Positions 7,621 to 17,397 of a stretch of 64,000 nt of DNA are shown one piece after another. This stretch comes from an uncultured Porphyromonadaceae bacterium (lineage in GTDB: Bacteria; Bacteroidota; Bacteroidia; Bacteroidales; Muribaculaceae). Each line of letters starts with the position of its first letter. Position 1 is the first letter of the stretch. Position numbers and translations under genes: made by a program. The notes under the pieces are model-generated. The model worked only from the letters and a program-made list of their open reading frames with translations. It had not been told where the DNA came from and did no database searches. The stretch is taken from contig CANRVB010000001.1 in the NCBI GenBank assembly GCA_947643165.1, positions 1 to 64,000 on the forward strand. The letters run 5' to 3'.

Positions 7621-9819
7621 TCAGAACAAGCTCCAGGCCACTGTCAGACCGGCCATCACGATACTTACCATCGACATCAGCTTGATTAGGATATTCAGCG
7701 ACGGACCCGATGTATCCTTGAACGGATCGCCTACGGTATCACCTACTACGGTAGCCTTATGGACATCACTGCCCTTTCCGCCAAAGTTACCCTCTTCAAC
7801 ATACTTCTTCGCATTATCCCATGCGCCTCCGGAGTTGGCCATGAACACAGCCAATACAAAACCGGCGCTCAGACCACCTACAAGCAGGCCAATCACACCC
7901 GACACACCGAACACCAGACCGGTGATAATCGGAGCTACTATTGCCATTACCGACGGAAATACCATCTCCTTCTGCGCTCCCTTGGTTGAGATCTGCACGC
8001 AACGGGCATAGTCAGGTTCAGCCTCTCCTGTCAGAATACCCTTGATCTCACGGAACTGGCGACGAACCTCATCCACCATGTGCGATGCGGCACGGCCTAC
8101 GGCATTCATGGTCAGACCGCAGAACAGGAAGGCCATCATGGATCCTATAAACATACCCGACAGCACCTTGGGGCTCATCAGATTCACCTCAAAGTAAGTC
8201 ATGAAGTCAGTAAACGACGCCTGGTGGATATCCACTGCCTTATCGCCTATCTCTATGAATGTCTGACCAAGACGAGCCATACCGATTCTTATCTCCTCTA
8301 TATACGATGCAAGCAGTGCCAGACCCGTCAGCGCTGCAGAGCCTATGGCAAAGCCCTTGCCGGTAGCGGCTGTCGTATTGCCCAGCGAATCGAGTGCATC
8401 TGTACGACGGCGCACACCCTCGCCAAGACCCGACATTTCCGCATTACCGCCGGCATTGTCGGCTATCGGGCCATACGCATCCGTTGCAAGGGTTATGCCA
8501 AGTGTCGACAGCATACCTACAGCGGCGATGCCTATGCCATAAAGACCCATTCCGACGTTGCCGAAATCAAAACCCGATGCAAACCAATAGCTCAGTATGA
8601 TTCCCACTACTACAGCTATCACCGGAATTGCGGTCGACACCATACCGAGACCCACTCCCGATATTATCACGGTTGCCGGACCTGTCTTGCCACTTTCTGC
8701 CAATCGCTGGGTTGGTTTATACGACTGCGAGGTATAATATTCAGTAGCACGGCCTATGACTATACCTACTGCCAGACCTACCACCACCGAGCACGATATC
8801 AGCGCCCAGTTCGTGATGTCAAGAAGCCACATTATCAGGAATGTCGCGGCTACTATCAGCACAGAGCTCAGATTTGTACCTACCGACAGAGCGCCCAGCA
8901 GATCCTTCATCGTTGCATTCTCCTTGGTGCGCACACTGAAGATACCTATGATCGACAGAACGATACCTACCGCAGCTATCAGCATCGGTGCCAGGACAGC
9001 CTTCAGCTGAAGAGTCTCCGCTCCATCTCCGGCATTCATGAATGCCGCTGCGCCAAGAGCCGAGGTTGCCAGTATCGAGCCGCAATAACTCTCATAAAGA
9101 TCGGCACCCATACCGGCCACATCACCTACATTGTCACCTACGTTATCCGCGATTGTGGCTGGGTTGCGGGGATCATCCTCAGGTATACCGGCCTCCACCT
9201 TTCCTACGAGGTCTGCGCCTACATCGGCTGCCTTCGTATAAATGCCGCCGCCTACACGCGCAAACAGCGCCTGTGTCGATGCGCCCATACCGAATGTGAG
9301 CATCGTCGTGGTGATCATGGTGAGCTTCTGTGGACCTGTTATATCAACAAAGTAGTCAAGTATCAGATACCAGAACGATATGTCCAGCAGACCAAGGCCT
9401 ACTACCACCAGACCCATCACCGCTCCCGATCGGAAGGCCACGCGAAGACCGCCGTTCAGCGACTCGCGTGCGGCATTGGCTGTTCTCGCCGACGCATTCG
9501 TCGCGGTCTTCATGCCAAGAAAACCGGCCAGGCCCGAGAAGAAACCGCCCGTCAGAAATGCCACCGGAACCCACGGATTCTGTAGGTCGAAACCATATGC
9601 CATTATGGCAAACACAACCGCGAGTACTACGAATACAACGCCTACTATTCTATACTGCTGGCGGAGATACGACATTGCTCCGCTTCTCACGTGTGAGGCT
9701 ATCTTGGCCATAAGTGGCGTTCCCTCACTCTCTTTCATCATACTCCGGTAGAAATACCACGCCAGCAACAACGCGATGATCGACGCTCCGGGTACGATCC
9801 AAAATAAAGTTTTTTCCAT
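7621..9819 (-). CDS. hppA: Membrane-bound ion-translocating pyrophosphatase
   Basis: 732 residues, about 16 membrane helices. Hydrolyses pyrophosphate and pumps H+ and/or Na+ outward. The substrate-binding motif DVGADLVGKVEAGIPEDD is at 199-216, followed by DNVGDNVGDVAGMGADLYES; a second acidic motif (DAYGPIADNAGGN) is at 447-459 and a third near the C-terminus (VGDTVGDPFKDTSGPS). At 480-489 the sequence reads GNTTAATGKG: Ala at the key site marks the K+-dependent subfamily, which includes the Na+-pumping enzymes. It is the last gene of the arginine unit, 62 bases after argH, and is followed by a terminator. Pyrophosphate is a product of ArgG, so the linkage is metabolically sensible. H+ versus Na+ coupling cannot be settled here. 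Confidence 0.95.
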   Translation of the reverse strand: MEKTLFWIVPGASIIALLLAWYFYRSMMKESEGTPLMAKIASHVRSGAMSYLRQQYRIVGVVFVVLAVVFAIMAYGFDLQNPWVPVAFLTGGFFSGLAGFLGMKTATNASARTANAARESLNGGLRVAFRSGAVMGLVVVGLGLLDISFWYLILDYFVDITGPQKLTMITTTMLTFGMGASTQALFARVGGGIYTKAADVGADLVGKVEAGIPEDDPRNPATIADNVGDNVGDVAGMGADLYESYCGSILATSALGAAAFMNAGDGAETLQLKAVLAPMLIAAVGIVLSIIGIFSVRTKENATMKDLLGALSVGTNLSSVLIVAATFLIMWLLDITNWALISCSVVVGLAVGIVIGRATEYYTSQSYKPTQRLAESGKTGPATVIISGVGLGMVSTAIPVIAVVVGIILSYWFASGFDFGNVGMGLYGIGIAAVGMLSTLGITLATDAYGPIADNAGGNAEMSGLGEGVRRRTDALDSLGNTTAATGKGFAIGSAALTGLALLASYIEEIRIGMARLGQTFIEIGDKAVDIHQASFTDFMTYFEVNLMSPKVLSGMFIGSMMAFLFCGLTMNAVGRAASHMVDEVRRQFREIKGILTGEAEPDYARCVQISTKGAQKEMVFPSVMAIVAPIITGLVFGVSGVIGLLVGGLSAGFVLAVFMANSGGAWDNAKKYVEEGNFGGKGSDVHKATVVGDTVGDPFKDTSGPSLNILIKLMSMVSIVMAGLTVAWSLF

Positions 9820-9881
9820 GGTTAGATTTATGGATTGGTTTATTATTTATAGTTGATACTATGTTGTTTACACCTCTATGG

Positions 9882-11192
9882 TTATACTTTGAATTCATCC
9901 GTCAGCATCGCCATTTTCTTAGCTATTTCAGCCGTTGCGAGATTGCCTATGCTGCCGAGATGACTGTGATTCACCTCCCTTACAGGGCTGTACTCACCTC
10001 TTTGGACCTCTTCTCCGACTTTGCGGTAGGCCTCGCGGAAAGGCACTCCCGACAGTACAAGTCTGTTCACCTCCTCTACTGTAAACAGGTAGTCATACCT
10101 GGGATCCTCCACTATGTTATCCTTCACCCTTATATGCTCGAGCATGAAATCTGCCATCTCAAGACAGTCTACCAGTTCATCTACTGCAGGAAACAATATA
10201 TCCTTCATCAACTGCAGATCACGGTTGTAGCCCAGAGGCAGATTAGCTGTAAGAAGCGCAAGTTCATTGCCTACCGACTGCAGACGGTTGCACTTTCCTC
10301 GCATTATTTCAAACACATCCGGATTTTTCTTATGAGGCATGATGCTCGATCCCGTAGTCAGTTCATCCGGGAAGCTCACAAATCCGAAATTCTGGCACAT
10401 CCACATGCACACATCCATAGCTAAATGCCCTAAAGTCGATGCCACTGCCCCGATGGCGGCTGCTATGGCGCGCTCGGTCTTTCCACGGCTCATCTGGGCC
10501 GCCACCACATTATAGTGCGGAGCGTCAAATCCCAGCAGACGTGTTGTCATCTCACGGTCCAGTGGAAAACTGCTGCCGTAACCCGCTGCCGATCCAAGTG
10601 GATTCTGGTTAGTGATTCTATATGCGGCCTTGACCATCTGCATATCATCGGTCAGGGCCTCGGCATACGCCCCGAACCAAAGTCCGAATGACGATGGCAT
10701 CGCTACCTGAAGATGTGTGTAGCCGGGCATCAGCTTATCCTTATGCTCCTCCGACAGTGCCTGCAATCTGTGGAACAGACGCTCTACGGCTTGCGCCACA
10801 CGTTTCAGTTCTTCGCGCATGAACAGCTTCAGGTCTACAAGCACCTGGTCATTACGCGAACGTCCCGAATGTATCTTCTTACCTATCGCTCCGAGCTTGC
10901 GGGTGAGCATCAGCTCCACCTGCGAGTGGACATCCTCAATCTCAGGCTCGATCACAAAATTTCCGGCTTCTATCTCACCGGCTATCTCACGCAAGCCTGC
11001 CGACAATTGTGAAAGCTCGTCCGAGGTTAGCAAACCTATCGACTCAAGCATCTGTATATGAGCCATAGACCCCTCGACATCATACCGGGCAAGCTTCATA
11101 TCAAGCTCCCTGTCGCGGCCTACGGTAAATCTTTCTATCATTTTATCGGGTTCAAAACCCTTGCTCCATAGCTTTGTATCCATTGTTTTCAT
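9882..11192 (-). CDS. argH: Argininosuccinate lyase
   Basis: 436 residues. Splits argininosuccinate into arginine and fumarate, the last step of the pathway. The superfamily signature GSSIMPHKKNPDVFE is present and complete, as are the HSGRSRNDQV and TPGYTHLQ-like (MPGYTHLQVAMPSS) substrate segments. Length is normal. The start codon overlaps the stop of argE by 4 bases, which implies translational coupling. A second ATG three codons in is an alternative start. Confidence 0.95.
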   Translation of the reverse strand: MKTMDTKLWSKGFEPDKMIERFTVGRDRELDMKLARYDVEGSMAHIQMLESIGLLTSDELSQLSAGLREIAGEIEAGNFVIEPEIEDVHSQVELMLTRKLGAIGKKIHSGRSRNDQVLVDLKLFMREELKRVAQAVERLFHRLQALSEEHKDKLMPGYTHLQVAMPSSFGLWFGAYAEALTDDMQMVKAAYRITNQNPLGSAAGYGSSFPLDREMTTRLLGFDAPHYNVVAAQMSRGKTERAIAAAIGAVASTLGHLAMDVCMWMCQNFGFVSFPDELTTGSSIMPHKKNPDVFEIMRGKCNRLQSVGNELALLTANLPLGYNRDLQLMKDILFPAVDELVDCLEMADFMLEHIRVKDNIVEDPRYDYLFTVEEVNRLVLSGVPFREAYRKVGEEVQRGEYSPVREVNHSHLGSIGNLATAEIAKKMAMLTDEFKV

Positions 11193-12265
11193 ATATTGAT
11201 GGTTCTGATGAGTCGCGGATACAGATCAAGCGCATCATCAATTTCCTGGATCTTTATAAATTCATCGGCGGTATGCGAGCGTGCCGACATTCCCGGACCG
11301 ATTTTAATAGAGGGGATATCATACATCAGCGCCATATCGCTCGTGGTCGGACTCACAAACGGTTTCAGTCCAAGCTCTTTCGCCGCAACAACAAGCGGAT
11401 GATCCTCCGGTATGGCCGAAGCATGTACCCGTGTCGACCGCGGCGTCAGTGTCGACCATTCCACCGCCTCCTGCAATATCCGGGCGGTGTCAGCATTGCT
11501 GTAAGCATCGGTTGTCCTCACATCCACTACATACTTGCACCGGTCAGGCACTACATTGTGTTGCCGCCCGGCCTCTATCTGGGTCACGCTTACCTTGATA
11601 GGTCCCAGCAGATCCGACTCCTTCTCAAAGCGGAAATCGCGCAGTCTGTTGATGTCATCTATCGCCCGGTATAGCGCATTCACACCCTCGTTGCGCGCAG
11701 CATGTCCGGCAACGCCCTCCGTCACTCCGTCAAGCACGACCAGACCTCTCTCACCTGTTGCTGGCTGAAGTCCCGTCGGTTCACCTACTATAGCCATATC
11801 TATCCGTATGCCGCGTCTGTCCATCTCCGGAAGAAAATACCGCATTCCGTATTCTCCCATCACCTCCTCGGCTGCGGTTATCGCAAGCAGAAGATTGAAC
11901 CCCGACGGCTCGTCACACAGCTCTCTGAATGTTTGTATCAGGCTTACTACCGACCCGCCGGCATCATTGCTGCCAAGTCCATACAGACATCCGTCGGCCT
12001 CTGCCGGATCCAACGGATCGCGTGTATACTGCGGCGACGGTTTCACAGTGTCATGATGACTGTTGAGCATCAGCGTCGGTCTCGAACTATCATATCCGTT
12101 GGCCAACGCCCACACATTGTTATGGCAACGTTCAGCTGCCACTCCATGCTCAAGCAACCACTTATGCAGCAACGCAGCCGTTCCGTCCTCCTCGCGTGAG
12201 AGCGACGGAACAGCTATCATTGCTTTTAGCAGGTCTATTGATTCAGATAGACGGTTCTTCATCAT
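11189..12265 (-). CDS. argE: M20 family deacylase of arginine synthesis (ArgE-like)
   Basis: 358 residues. M20 zinc peptidase fold: SHHDTV supplies the first metal His and the adjacent Asp, the GSNDAGG segment the bridging Asp, and TAAEEVMGE the catalytic Glu pair. In Bacteroidetes this enzyme removes the acyl group from acylated citrulline (N-succinyl-citrulline in the Bacteroides scheme), because the carbamoyltransferase upstream acts on acylated ornithine. It lies in the arg unit with 4-base overlaps on both sides. The acyl specificity is inferred from context, not from a residue I can point to. Confidence 0.88.
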   Translation of the reverse strand: MMKNRLSESIDLLKAMIAVPSLSREEDGTAALLHKWLLEHGVAAERCHNNVWALANGYDSSRPTLMLNSHHDTVKPSPQYTRDPLDPAEADGCLYGLGSNDAGGSVVSLIQTFRELCDEPSGFNLLLAITAAEEVMGEYGMRYFLPEMDRRGIRIDMAIVGEPTGLQPATGERGLVVLDGVTEGVAGHAARNEGVNALYRAIDDINRLRDFRFEKESDLLGPIKVSVTQIEAGRQHNVVPDRCKYVVDVRTTDAYSNADTARILQEAVEWSTLTPRSTRVHASAIPEDHPLVVAAKELGLKPFVSPTTSDMALMYDIPSIKIGPGMSARSHTADEFIKIQEIDDALDLYPRLIRTINI

Positions 12266-13050
12266 GCTGTGATTACAGTTCCTGTAGCCGAATTCACAGC
12301 ATCGCTACGGCATATAGTCACACTGCTCACTCCACGGTCTATCGCATCAAAGGCATTGTCGATCTTCGGAATCATACCCTTGCTTACTATGCCTTCCGCT
12401 TTTAGCTCGGCATATCGCTCACGGTCAATCGACGATATCAGGCTGTCAGGATCATTGATATCTGCCATTACGCCCGGCATCTCGAAACAGAATGTCAGAT
12501 CTGTCCGGCATATCCTCGATGCGGCAATGGCCACTGCCGAAGCCACCGAATCAGCGTTACAGTTTAGAAGGTGTCCCTCTCCGTCATGGCATATCGCACA
12601 GAACACCGGCATTATTCCGCTATCCAGCAAGGTCGCTATCAGCCCGTCGTTTATCATTTGCGGATCTATATCGCCCACAAATCCATAATCTATCGGAGCG
12701 GCCTTACGTTTCTTTGCCGGTATCACGTTACCGTCGGCTCCACACATGCCTATCGCGTTGACTCCGGCGGCCTGCAGCATAGCTACAATCCGCTTGTTTA
12801 TCAGACCGGCATAAACCATCGTCACAACGTCTATCGTCTGCGCATCGGTCACTCTACGCCCGTCTATCATGGTAGTGGCTATGTCAAGGCGTGCGCTCAG
12901 GCGGGTGGCCTCCTTGCCTCCGCCATGAACAAGTATCCGTGGACCCTTCATCGCGGCTATGTCATTCACCAGCGCCTGGAGTGCCTCCGGATTGTCTATG
13001 ACGTTACCGCCGACTTTTATTACTCTGATATGTTCGAGATTACCCATCAT
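12262..13050 (-). CDS. argB: N-acylglutamate kinase (ArgB)
   Basis: 262 residues of the amino-acid kinase family. N-terminal IRVIKVGGNVID binds phosphate, and LVHGGGKEATRLSARL is the glycine-rich acylglutamate-binding loop. It phosphorylates N-acetyl- or, in Bacteroidetes, probably N-succinyl-glutamate. Both neighbours overlap by 4 bases (argF' upstream, argE downstream). It lacks the long N-terminal helix of arginine-inhibited ArgB enzymes, so feedback control by arginine is less likely here; that is an inference. Confidence 0.93.
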   Translation of the reverse strand: MMGNLEHIRVIKVGGNVIDNPEALQALVNDIAAMKGPRILVHGGGKEATRLSARLDIATTMIDGRRVTDAQTIDVVTMVYAGLINKRIVAMLQAAGVNAIGMCGADGNVIPAKKRKAAPIDYGFVGDIDPQMINDGLIATLLDSGIMPVFCAICHDGEGHLLNCNADSVASAVAIAASRICRTDLTFCFEMPGVMADINDPDSLISSIDRERYAELKAEGIVSKGMIPKIDNAFDAIDRGVSSVTICRSDAVNSATGTVITA

Positions 13051-14009
13051 TTCAGCGATTCGAGCATACGTTTTATCACTGTCTGTGCCGATATCTCACG
13101 GTTGGCAGCCTCCGGTATTACAAGGCTCTGGGGTGACTCTATCACATCATCCGTCACAATCATATTGCGGCGGACAGGCAGACAGTGCATGAAGAATGCA
13201 TTGTTCGTAAGAGCCATCTTGGCCGAATCGACAGTCCAGCTGCGGTCGGTCGACAATATTTTGCCATAGTTTGGATCGGCATACGCCGACCAGTTCTTGG
13301 CATATACAAAGTCTGCTCCGGCCAATGCTCGGTCCTGATCATAATCTATCTTCGCTCCGGCCGTAAACTTCTCGTCAAGCTCATAGCCCTCTGGATGTGT
13401 CACCGTGACATCATATCCGGCAGCCACCATCCACTGGACAAACGAATTTGGCACAGCCTGCGGCAATGCACGGGGATGCGGGGCCCAGGTCATCACCACC
13501 TTGGGTCTCTCGGTCTTCTTATGTTCCTCTATCGTGATAAGATCGGCAAAACTCTGCAGTGGATGACCCGTGGCGGCTTCCATGCTGAACACCGGTCTAC
13601 CGGAATACTTGATGAACTGCTCTACGACACGCTCCTCATAGTCCTCCGATTTGTCCTTGAGGCCGGCAAACGATCTCACTCCGATTATATCGCAGTAGCT
13701 TCCCATCACCGGTATAGCCTCAAGAAGATGCTCGGCCTTGTCTCCGTCCATTATCACACCTCTCTCCGTCTCAAGCTTCCAGGCGCCCTGGTTCACATCA
13801 AGCACCATCACGTTCATGCCAAGATTCATGGCTGCCTTCTGTGTGCTCAGACGTGTGCGCAGGCTCGAGTTGAAAAATATCATCAGGAGGGTCTTGTTCT
13901 TACCGAGATCGGTATACGCAAAACGGTCTTTCTTTATCTCGAGAGCCTCGGCGACAGCTTTTTTCAGGTCACCGATATCCGATACAGTCGTAAACTTATT
14001 CATGGTCAA
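13047..14009 (-). CDS. argF': N-succinylornithine carbamoyltransferase (ArgF')
   Basis: 320 residues. Transfers carbamoyl phosphate to an acylated ornithine. The carbamoyl-phosphate loop reads FFNSSLRTRLST instead of the STRTR of classical OTCase, HPLQ is the second phosphate motif, and MHCLPVRRN is the catalytic Cys motif. These features and the overall sequence match the Bacteroides fragilis succinylornithine enzyme rather than ArgF. The gene overlaps argD by 14 bases and argB by 4. Acetyl-ornithine specificity is the alternative; the deciding residue (Pro versus Glu in the proline-rich loop) needs an alignment. Confidence 0.9.
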   Translation of the reverse strand: MTMNKFTTVSDIGDLKKAVAEALEIKKDRFAYTDLGKNKTLLMIFFNSSLRTRLSTQKAAMNLGMNVMVLDVNQGAWKLETERGVIMDGDKAEHLLEAIPVMGSYCDIIGVRSFAGLKDKSEDYEERVVEQFIKYSGRPVFSMEAATGHPLQSFADLITIEEHKKTERPKVVMTWAPHPRALPQAVPNSFVQWMVAAGYDVTVTHPEGYELDEKFTAGAKIDYDQDRALAGADFVYAKNWSAYADPNYGKILSTDRSWTVDSAKMALTNNAFFMHCLPVRRNMIVTDDVIESPQSLVIPEAANREISAQTVIKRMLESLK

Positions 14010-15126
14010 GCATTTTACGCAGGTGTGTAAGAAAATGATCAGCTTGGGTCTTGGTCAACCCGAGAGCCGGAAGCAGACGCACCGTGTGCTGACCTGCGCC
14101 TCCGGTGAATATTCTATGGTCAAAAAGCAGACGCTTGCGGAACTCGCCGGCTGGCTCGTCGACATCAAATCCAATCATGAGGCCGCGTCCGCGCACATCC
14201 TTAAGTCCGCTTATTCTGCCGAGTTCCTCTATCAGATAGGCTCCCGTCTCTGCCGCGTTCTCAACAAGATTCTCGTCACGCATGACCTTGAGCACGGCTA
14301 TTGCCGCGGCGCAGGCCAGATGATTGCCGCCGAACGTAGTGCCGAGCATACCTTTCTTCGCCTCAAAACGGGGTGATATCAACACCGCACCCATCGGGAA
14401 TCCATTCGCTATGCCCTTGGCACATGTTATGATATCCGGTCGTATATCCGAATACTGGTGGGCGAAAAATCGGCCCGAACGGCCGTAGCCGCTCTGTATC
14501 TCATCAAGTATCAACACGGTTCCGGTTTCCTCAGTCAGGATTCTCACCGCCCTGAGATACTCGTCATCGGGCATCTGTATGCCGGCTACACCCTGTATGC
14601 CCTCCACTATCATGGCACAGTAATCACCTGATTCAAGAGCATGTTTGGCCGCCTCTACATCATTGAGCGGAACAAAATCCACTGCGTCCGTACGGTTGAA
14701 CGGCGACTGTATGGCCGGATTGTCGGTTGCAGCTACAGCTCCCGAGGTACGGCCATGGAAAGCATGGCCCACGGCAAGCAGCTTGCGGCGGCCCGTAGCA
14801 AACGACGCAAGTTTTATAGCGTTTTCATTTGCCTCGGCTCCCGAATTGCACAGAAACAGGCTGTAGTCATCATAACCGCTCTGCTCTCCAAGCATATCGG
14901 CGAATTTCTGCTGCAATGAATTTTCCACCGAGTTCGAGTAAAACCCGAGCTGCGCCACCTGATCGGCTATAGCCTTAACATACTCAGGATGTGCATGCCC
15001 GATTGATATGACCGCATGACCGCCGTAAAGATCCAGATACTCCGTTCCGTCGGCTGTGTAAACATACGATCCAAGTCCCCTTACAGGTTCGATGGGATAT
15101 AATGAATATACATCAAATAGTTTCAT
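13996..15126 (-). CDS. argD: N-acylornithine aminotransferase (ArgD)
   Basis: 376 residues from the ATG at 15126 (MKLFDVYSLYP); the longer frame upstream runs into argC and adds 18 residues foreign to the family. Class III PLP aminotransferase: CNSGAEANENAIKLA, ILDEIQSGYGRSG (PLP ring Asp) and ITCAKGIANGFPMGAV with the PLP lysine. It makes acylated ornithine from acylglutamate semialdehyde and glutamate. The start lies 10 bases after the argC stop. Confidence 0.94.
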   Translation of the reverse strand: MKLFDVYSLYPIEPVRGLGSYVYTADGTEYLDLYGGHAVISIGHAHPEYVKAIADQVAQLGFYSNSVENSLQQKFADMLGEQSGYDDYSLFLCNSGAEANENAIKLASFATGRRKLLAVGHAFHGRTSGAVAATDNPAIQSPFNRTDAVDFVPLNDVEAAKHALESGDYCAMIVEGIQGVAGIQMPDDEYLRAVRILTEETGTVLILDEIQSGYGRSGRFFAHQYSDIRPDIITCAKGIANGFPMGAVLISPRFEAKKGMLGTTFGGNHLACAAAIAVLKVMRDENLVENAAETGAYLIEELGRISGLKDVRGRGLMIGFDVDEPAGEFRKRLLFDHRIFTGGAGQHTVRLLPALGLTKTQADHFLTHLRKMLDHE

Positions 15127-15136
15127 GTTGTTACAT

Positions 15137-16114
15137 TTAGAAAGCCGACGGCTTGAGATGAAGACCTGTACGCGGATCAAGTCCGAGCATTATGTTCATA
15201 TTCTCTACTGCTTGTCCCGAAGCTCCTTTCAGCAGATTGTCGATAGCAGTGGTTATCAGGAGTACACCGCGCGATGCATCGGCAGAAACCGACACCACAG
15301 CCTTGTTGGTATTGACAGCCTGCTTCAGATCTACAGGCTTGTGGCTCACCACTGTGAACGATGAGTCTGCATAATATGTGGCGTACAATTTCTCGGCCTC
15401 TTCCTGACCGATTTCTAAAGGTACAACCGCCATTACAAAAATACCACGCGCAAAGTCGCCTCTTACAGGTATGAAAATCGGCTCTCCGGTCACTCCGGGC
15501 TGAAGCTTGCGCAGCGAACGGACTATCTCTGCAAGATGCTGATGGTTGAACGGCTTGTATACCGACATATTATTGTTTCGCCAGCTGAAATGAGTTGTCG
15601 CGCCTGGCTTAACCCCGGCTCCGGTAGAGCCGGTTATTCCGGTTATGTTGATATCTGAAAGTCGCTCAGGCAATATGCCGGCATCGGCAAGCGGAAGAAG
15701 CGACAACTGTATTGCCGTTGCAAAACAGCCTGGATTCGCTACCAGGTCTGCCCCCTCTATCTTGCTCTTCTGCATATCTGGCAGACCATACACATAGCCA
15801 TCGCTCTCGTCGCGGAAGTCTTGTGCGAGGTCTATGACCTTCAGTTCCTCCGGACGATTGTTCTCCGACCAGAACTCACGGCTCTTGCCATGCGCAGAGC
15901 ACATGAACAGCACATCTATATCTTCAAGCGGATGTACATCGCTGAACACCAGATCCGTCTCGCCGAGCAGCCCTTCATGTACATCCGTGACAGGCTTGCC
16001 GGCATTGCTCGAACTGTGGATCCAGACGATCTCGGCTTCAGGATGATTTATAAGAATACGCAGGAGCTCGCCGGCTGTATAACCGGCGCCTCCCACTATA
16101 CCTATGCGTGCCAT
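15137..16114 (-). CDS. argC: N-acyl-gamma-glutamyl-phosphate reductase
   Basis: 325 residues from the ATG at 16114 (MARIGIVGGAGYTAGE), which places the Rossmann GxxGxxG motif at the usual distance. An upstream ATG at 16138 would overlap argG. The catalytic Cys is in the motif VANPGCFATAIQL and the His region is SDINITGITGSTGAG with its downstream HQHLAEI. It reduces acylglutamyl phosphate with NADPH. It follows argG by 7 bases. Confidence 0.94.
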   Translation of the reverse strand: MARIGIVGGAGYTAGELLRILINHPEAEIVWIHSSSNAGKPVTDVHEGLLGETDLVFSDVHPLEDIDVLFMCSAHGKSREFWSENNRPEELKVIDLAQDFRDESDGYVYGLPDMQKSKIEGADLVANPGCFATAIQLSLLPLADAGILPERLSDINITGITGSTGAGVKPGATTHFSWRNNNMSVYKPFNHQHLAEIVRSLRKLQPGVTGEPIFIPVRGDFARGIFVMAVVPLEIGQEEAEKLYATYYADSSFTVVSHKPVDLKQAVNTNKAVVSVSADASRGVLLITTAIDNLLKGASGQAVENMNIMLGLDPRTGLHLKPSAF

Positions 16115-16121
16115 ACCTCGA

Positions 16122-17339
16122 TCACGCCTTGTCATCACCCTTGTAGGGATGATGGTTATAGTATATCTTCATCGGATTGGCCATGATCTTGGTGAAGCCC
16201 TTCACATCATCTGCGCTCCAGGCCTTGTTCACCTCGCCATATTCGCCAAAATCAGTCTTCATGAGATCACCATCGGTAGTGACACCTACCAACGTGTAGC
16301 TGTACGGACGCAATACTATCTCAACAGTACCGCTTACGTTCTGCTGGCTCGACTCGAGCATTGCTTCGATATCGCGCATCACCGGCTCAAGATACTGGGC
16401 CTCATGAAGGAACATTCCATACCATGTGCCTACCTGATCCTTCCAATACTGCTGCCATTTGGTCAAAGTATGCTTTTCGAGCATCTTGTGGGCTGCTATG
16501 ATAAGCATCGGACCGGCGGCCTCAAAGCCTACGCGACCCTTTATACCTATTATCGTATCGCCTATGTGCATGTCACGGCCGATTCCATAGCGTGAGCCTA
16601 TCTCCTCGACCTTGCGAATAGCATCAACCTTGTTATCGAAATGCTCTCCATTTACAGCCACCGGCTCACCCTTGTCAAAGGTTATTGTCAATGTCTCCGG
16701 ACCTTCCGCTGTTATCTGGCTCGGATATGCCTCTTCAGGCAATGTCTGCTCGGAGTGGAGTGTCTCTTTTCCTCCTATTGATGTACCCCACAGACCCTTG
16801 TTGATCGAATACTCCATCTTTTTGAAGTCAGCTTCATAGCCATGCTTCTTCAGATAATCGATCTCATACTCGCGGGTCAATGTCATATCACGTGTGGGAG
16901 TTATGATCTCGATCTCGGGAGCGAGTATCTGGAATGTCAGGTCAAAACGCACCTGATCGTTGCCGGCGCCTGTCGAACCATGAGCCACAGCGTCAGCTCC
17001 TATCTTCTTGGCATACTCTATGATCGCCATAGCCTGGAATATGCGCTCCGAGCTTACTGAGATAGGATAAGTACCGTTGCGCAGCACATTTCCGGCTATC
17101 ATATAGCGGATGCTGCGTGTATAATAGTCATCGGTGATATCGAGTGCCGCGTGCGAGGCTGCGCCCAGACGCTTTGCCTTGTCGGCTATCACTTCAAGTT
17201 CTTTCTCGTCAAAACCGCCTGTATTGGCAATTGCGGTATGAACCTCATAACCGAGGTCTTCACTAAGATATTTTACGGCAAAGCTGGTGTCAAGGCCTCC
17301 ACTGAAAGCCAACACCACCTTCTTCTTCTGATTTTCCAT
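16122..17339 (-). CDS. argG: Argininosuccinate synthase
   Basis: 405 residues. Joins citrulline and aspartate with cleavage of ATP to AMP and pyrophosphate. The ATP loop LAFSGGLDTSFAVKYL is near residue 11; HGSTGAGNDQVRFDL is the citrulline/aspartate site. Length is standard. It lies 58 bases after the GNAT gene and is followed closely by argC. The pyrophosphate it makes could feed HppA at the end of the same unit. Confidence 0.96.
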   Translation of the reverse strand: MENQKKKVVLAFSGGLDTSFAVKYLSEDLGYEVHTAIANTGGFDEKELEVIADKAKRLGAASHAALDITDDYYTRSIRYMIAGNVLRNGTYPISVSSERIFQAMAIIEYAKKIGADAVAHGSTGAGNDQVRFDLTFQILAPEIEIITPTRDMTLTREYEIDYLKKHGYEADFKKMEYSINKGLWGTSIGGKETLHSEQTLPEEAYPSQITAEGPETLTITFDKGEPVAVNGEHFDNKVDAIRKVEEIGSRYGIGRDMHIGDTIIGIKGRVGFEAAGPMLIIAAHKMLEKHTLTKWQQYWKDQVGTWYGMFLHEAQYLEPVMRDIEAMLESSQQNVSGTVEIVLRPYSYTLVGVTTDGDLMKTDFGEYGEVNKAWSADDVKGFTKIMANPMKIYYNHHPYKGDDKA

Positions 17340-17397
17340 TTTGGGGGATTTGAAAGGTGTGTAAATGTAATTAATTAAGCGCCAAGATGATACGTGA

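Noticed and set aside
8080-9585. 501-residue open frame opposite hppA
   Set aside because: Rich in Cys, His and Tyr with no recognisable motif; a shadow of the strongly conserved hppA frame.
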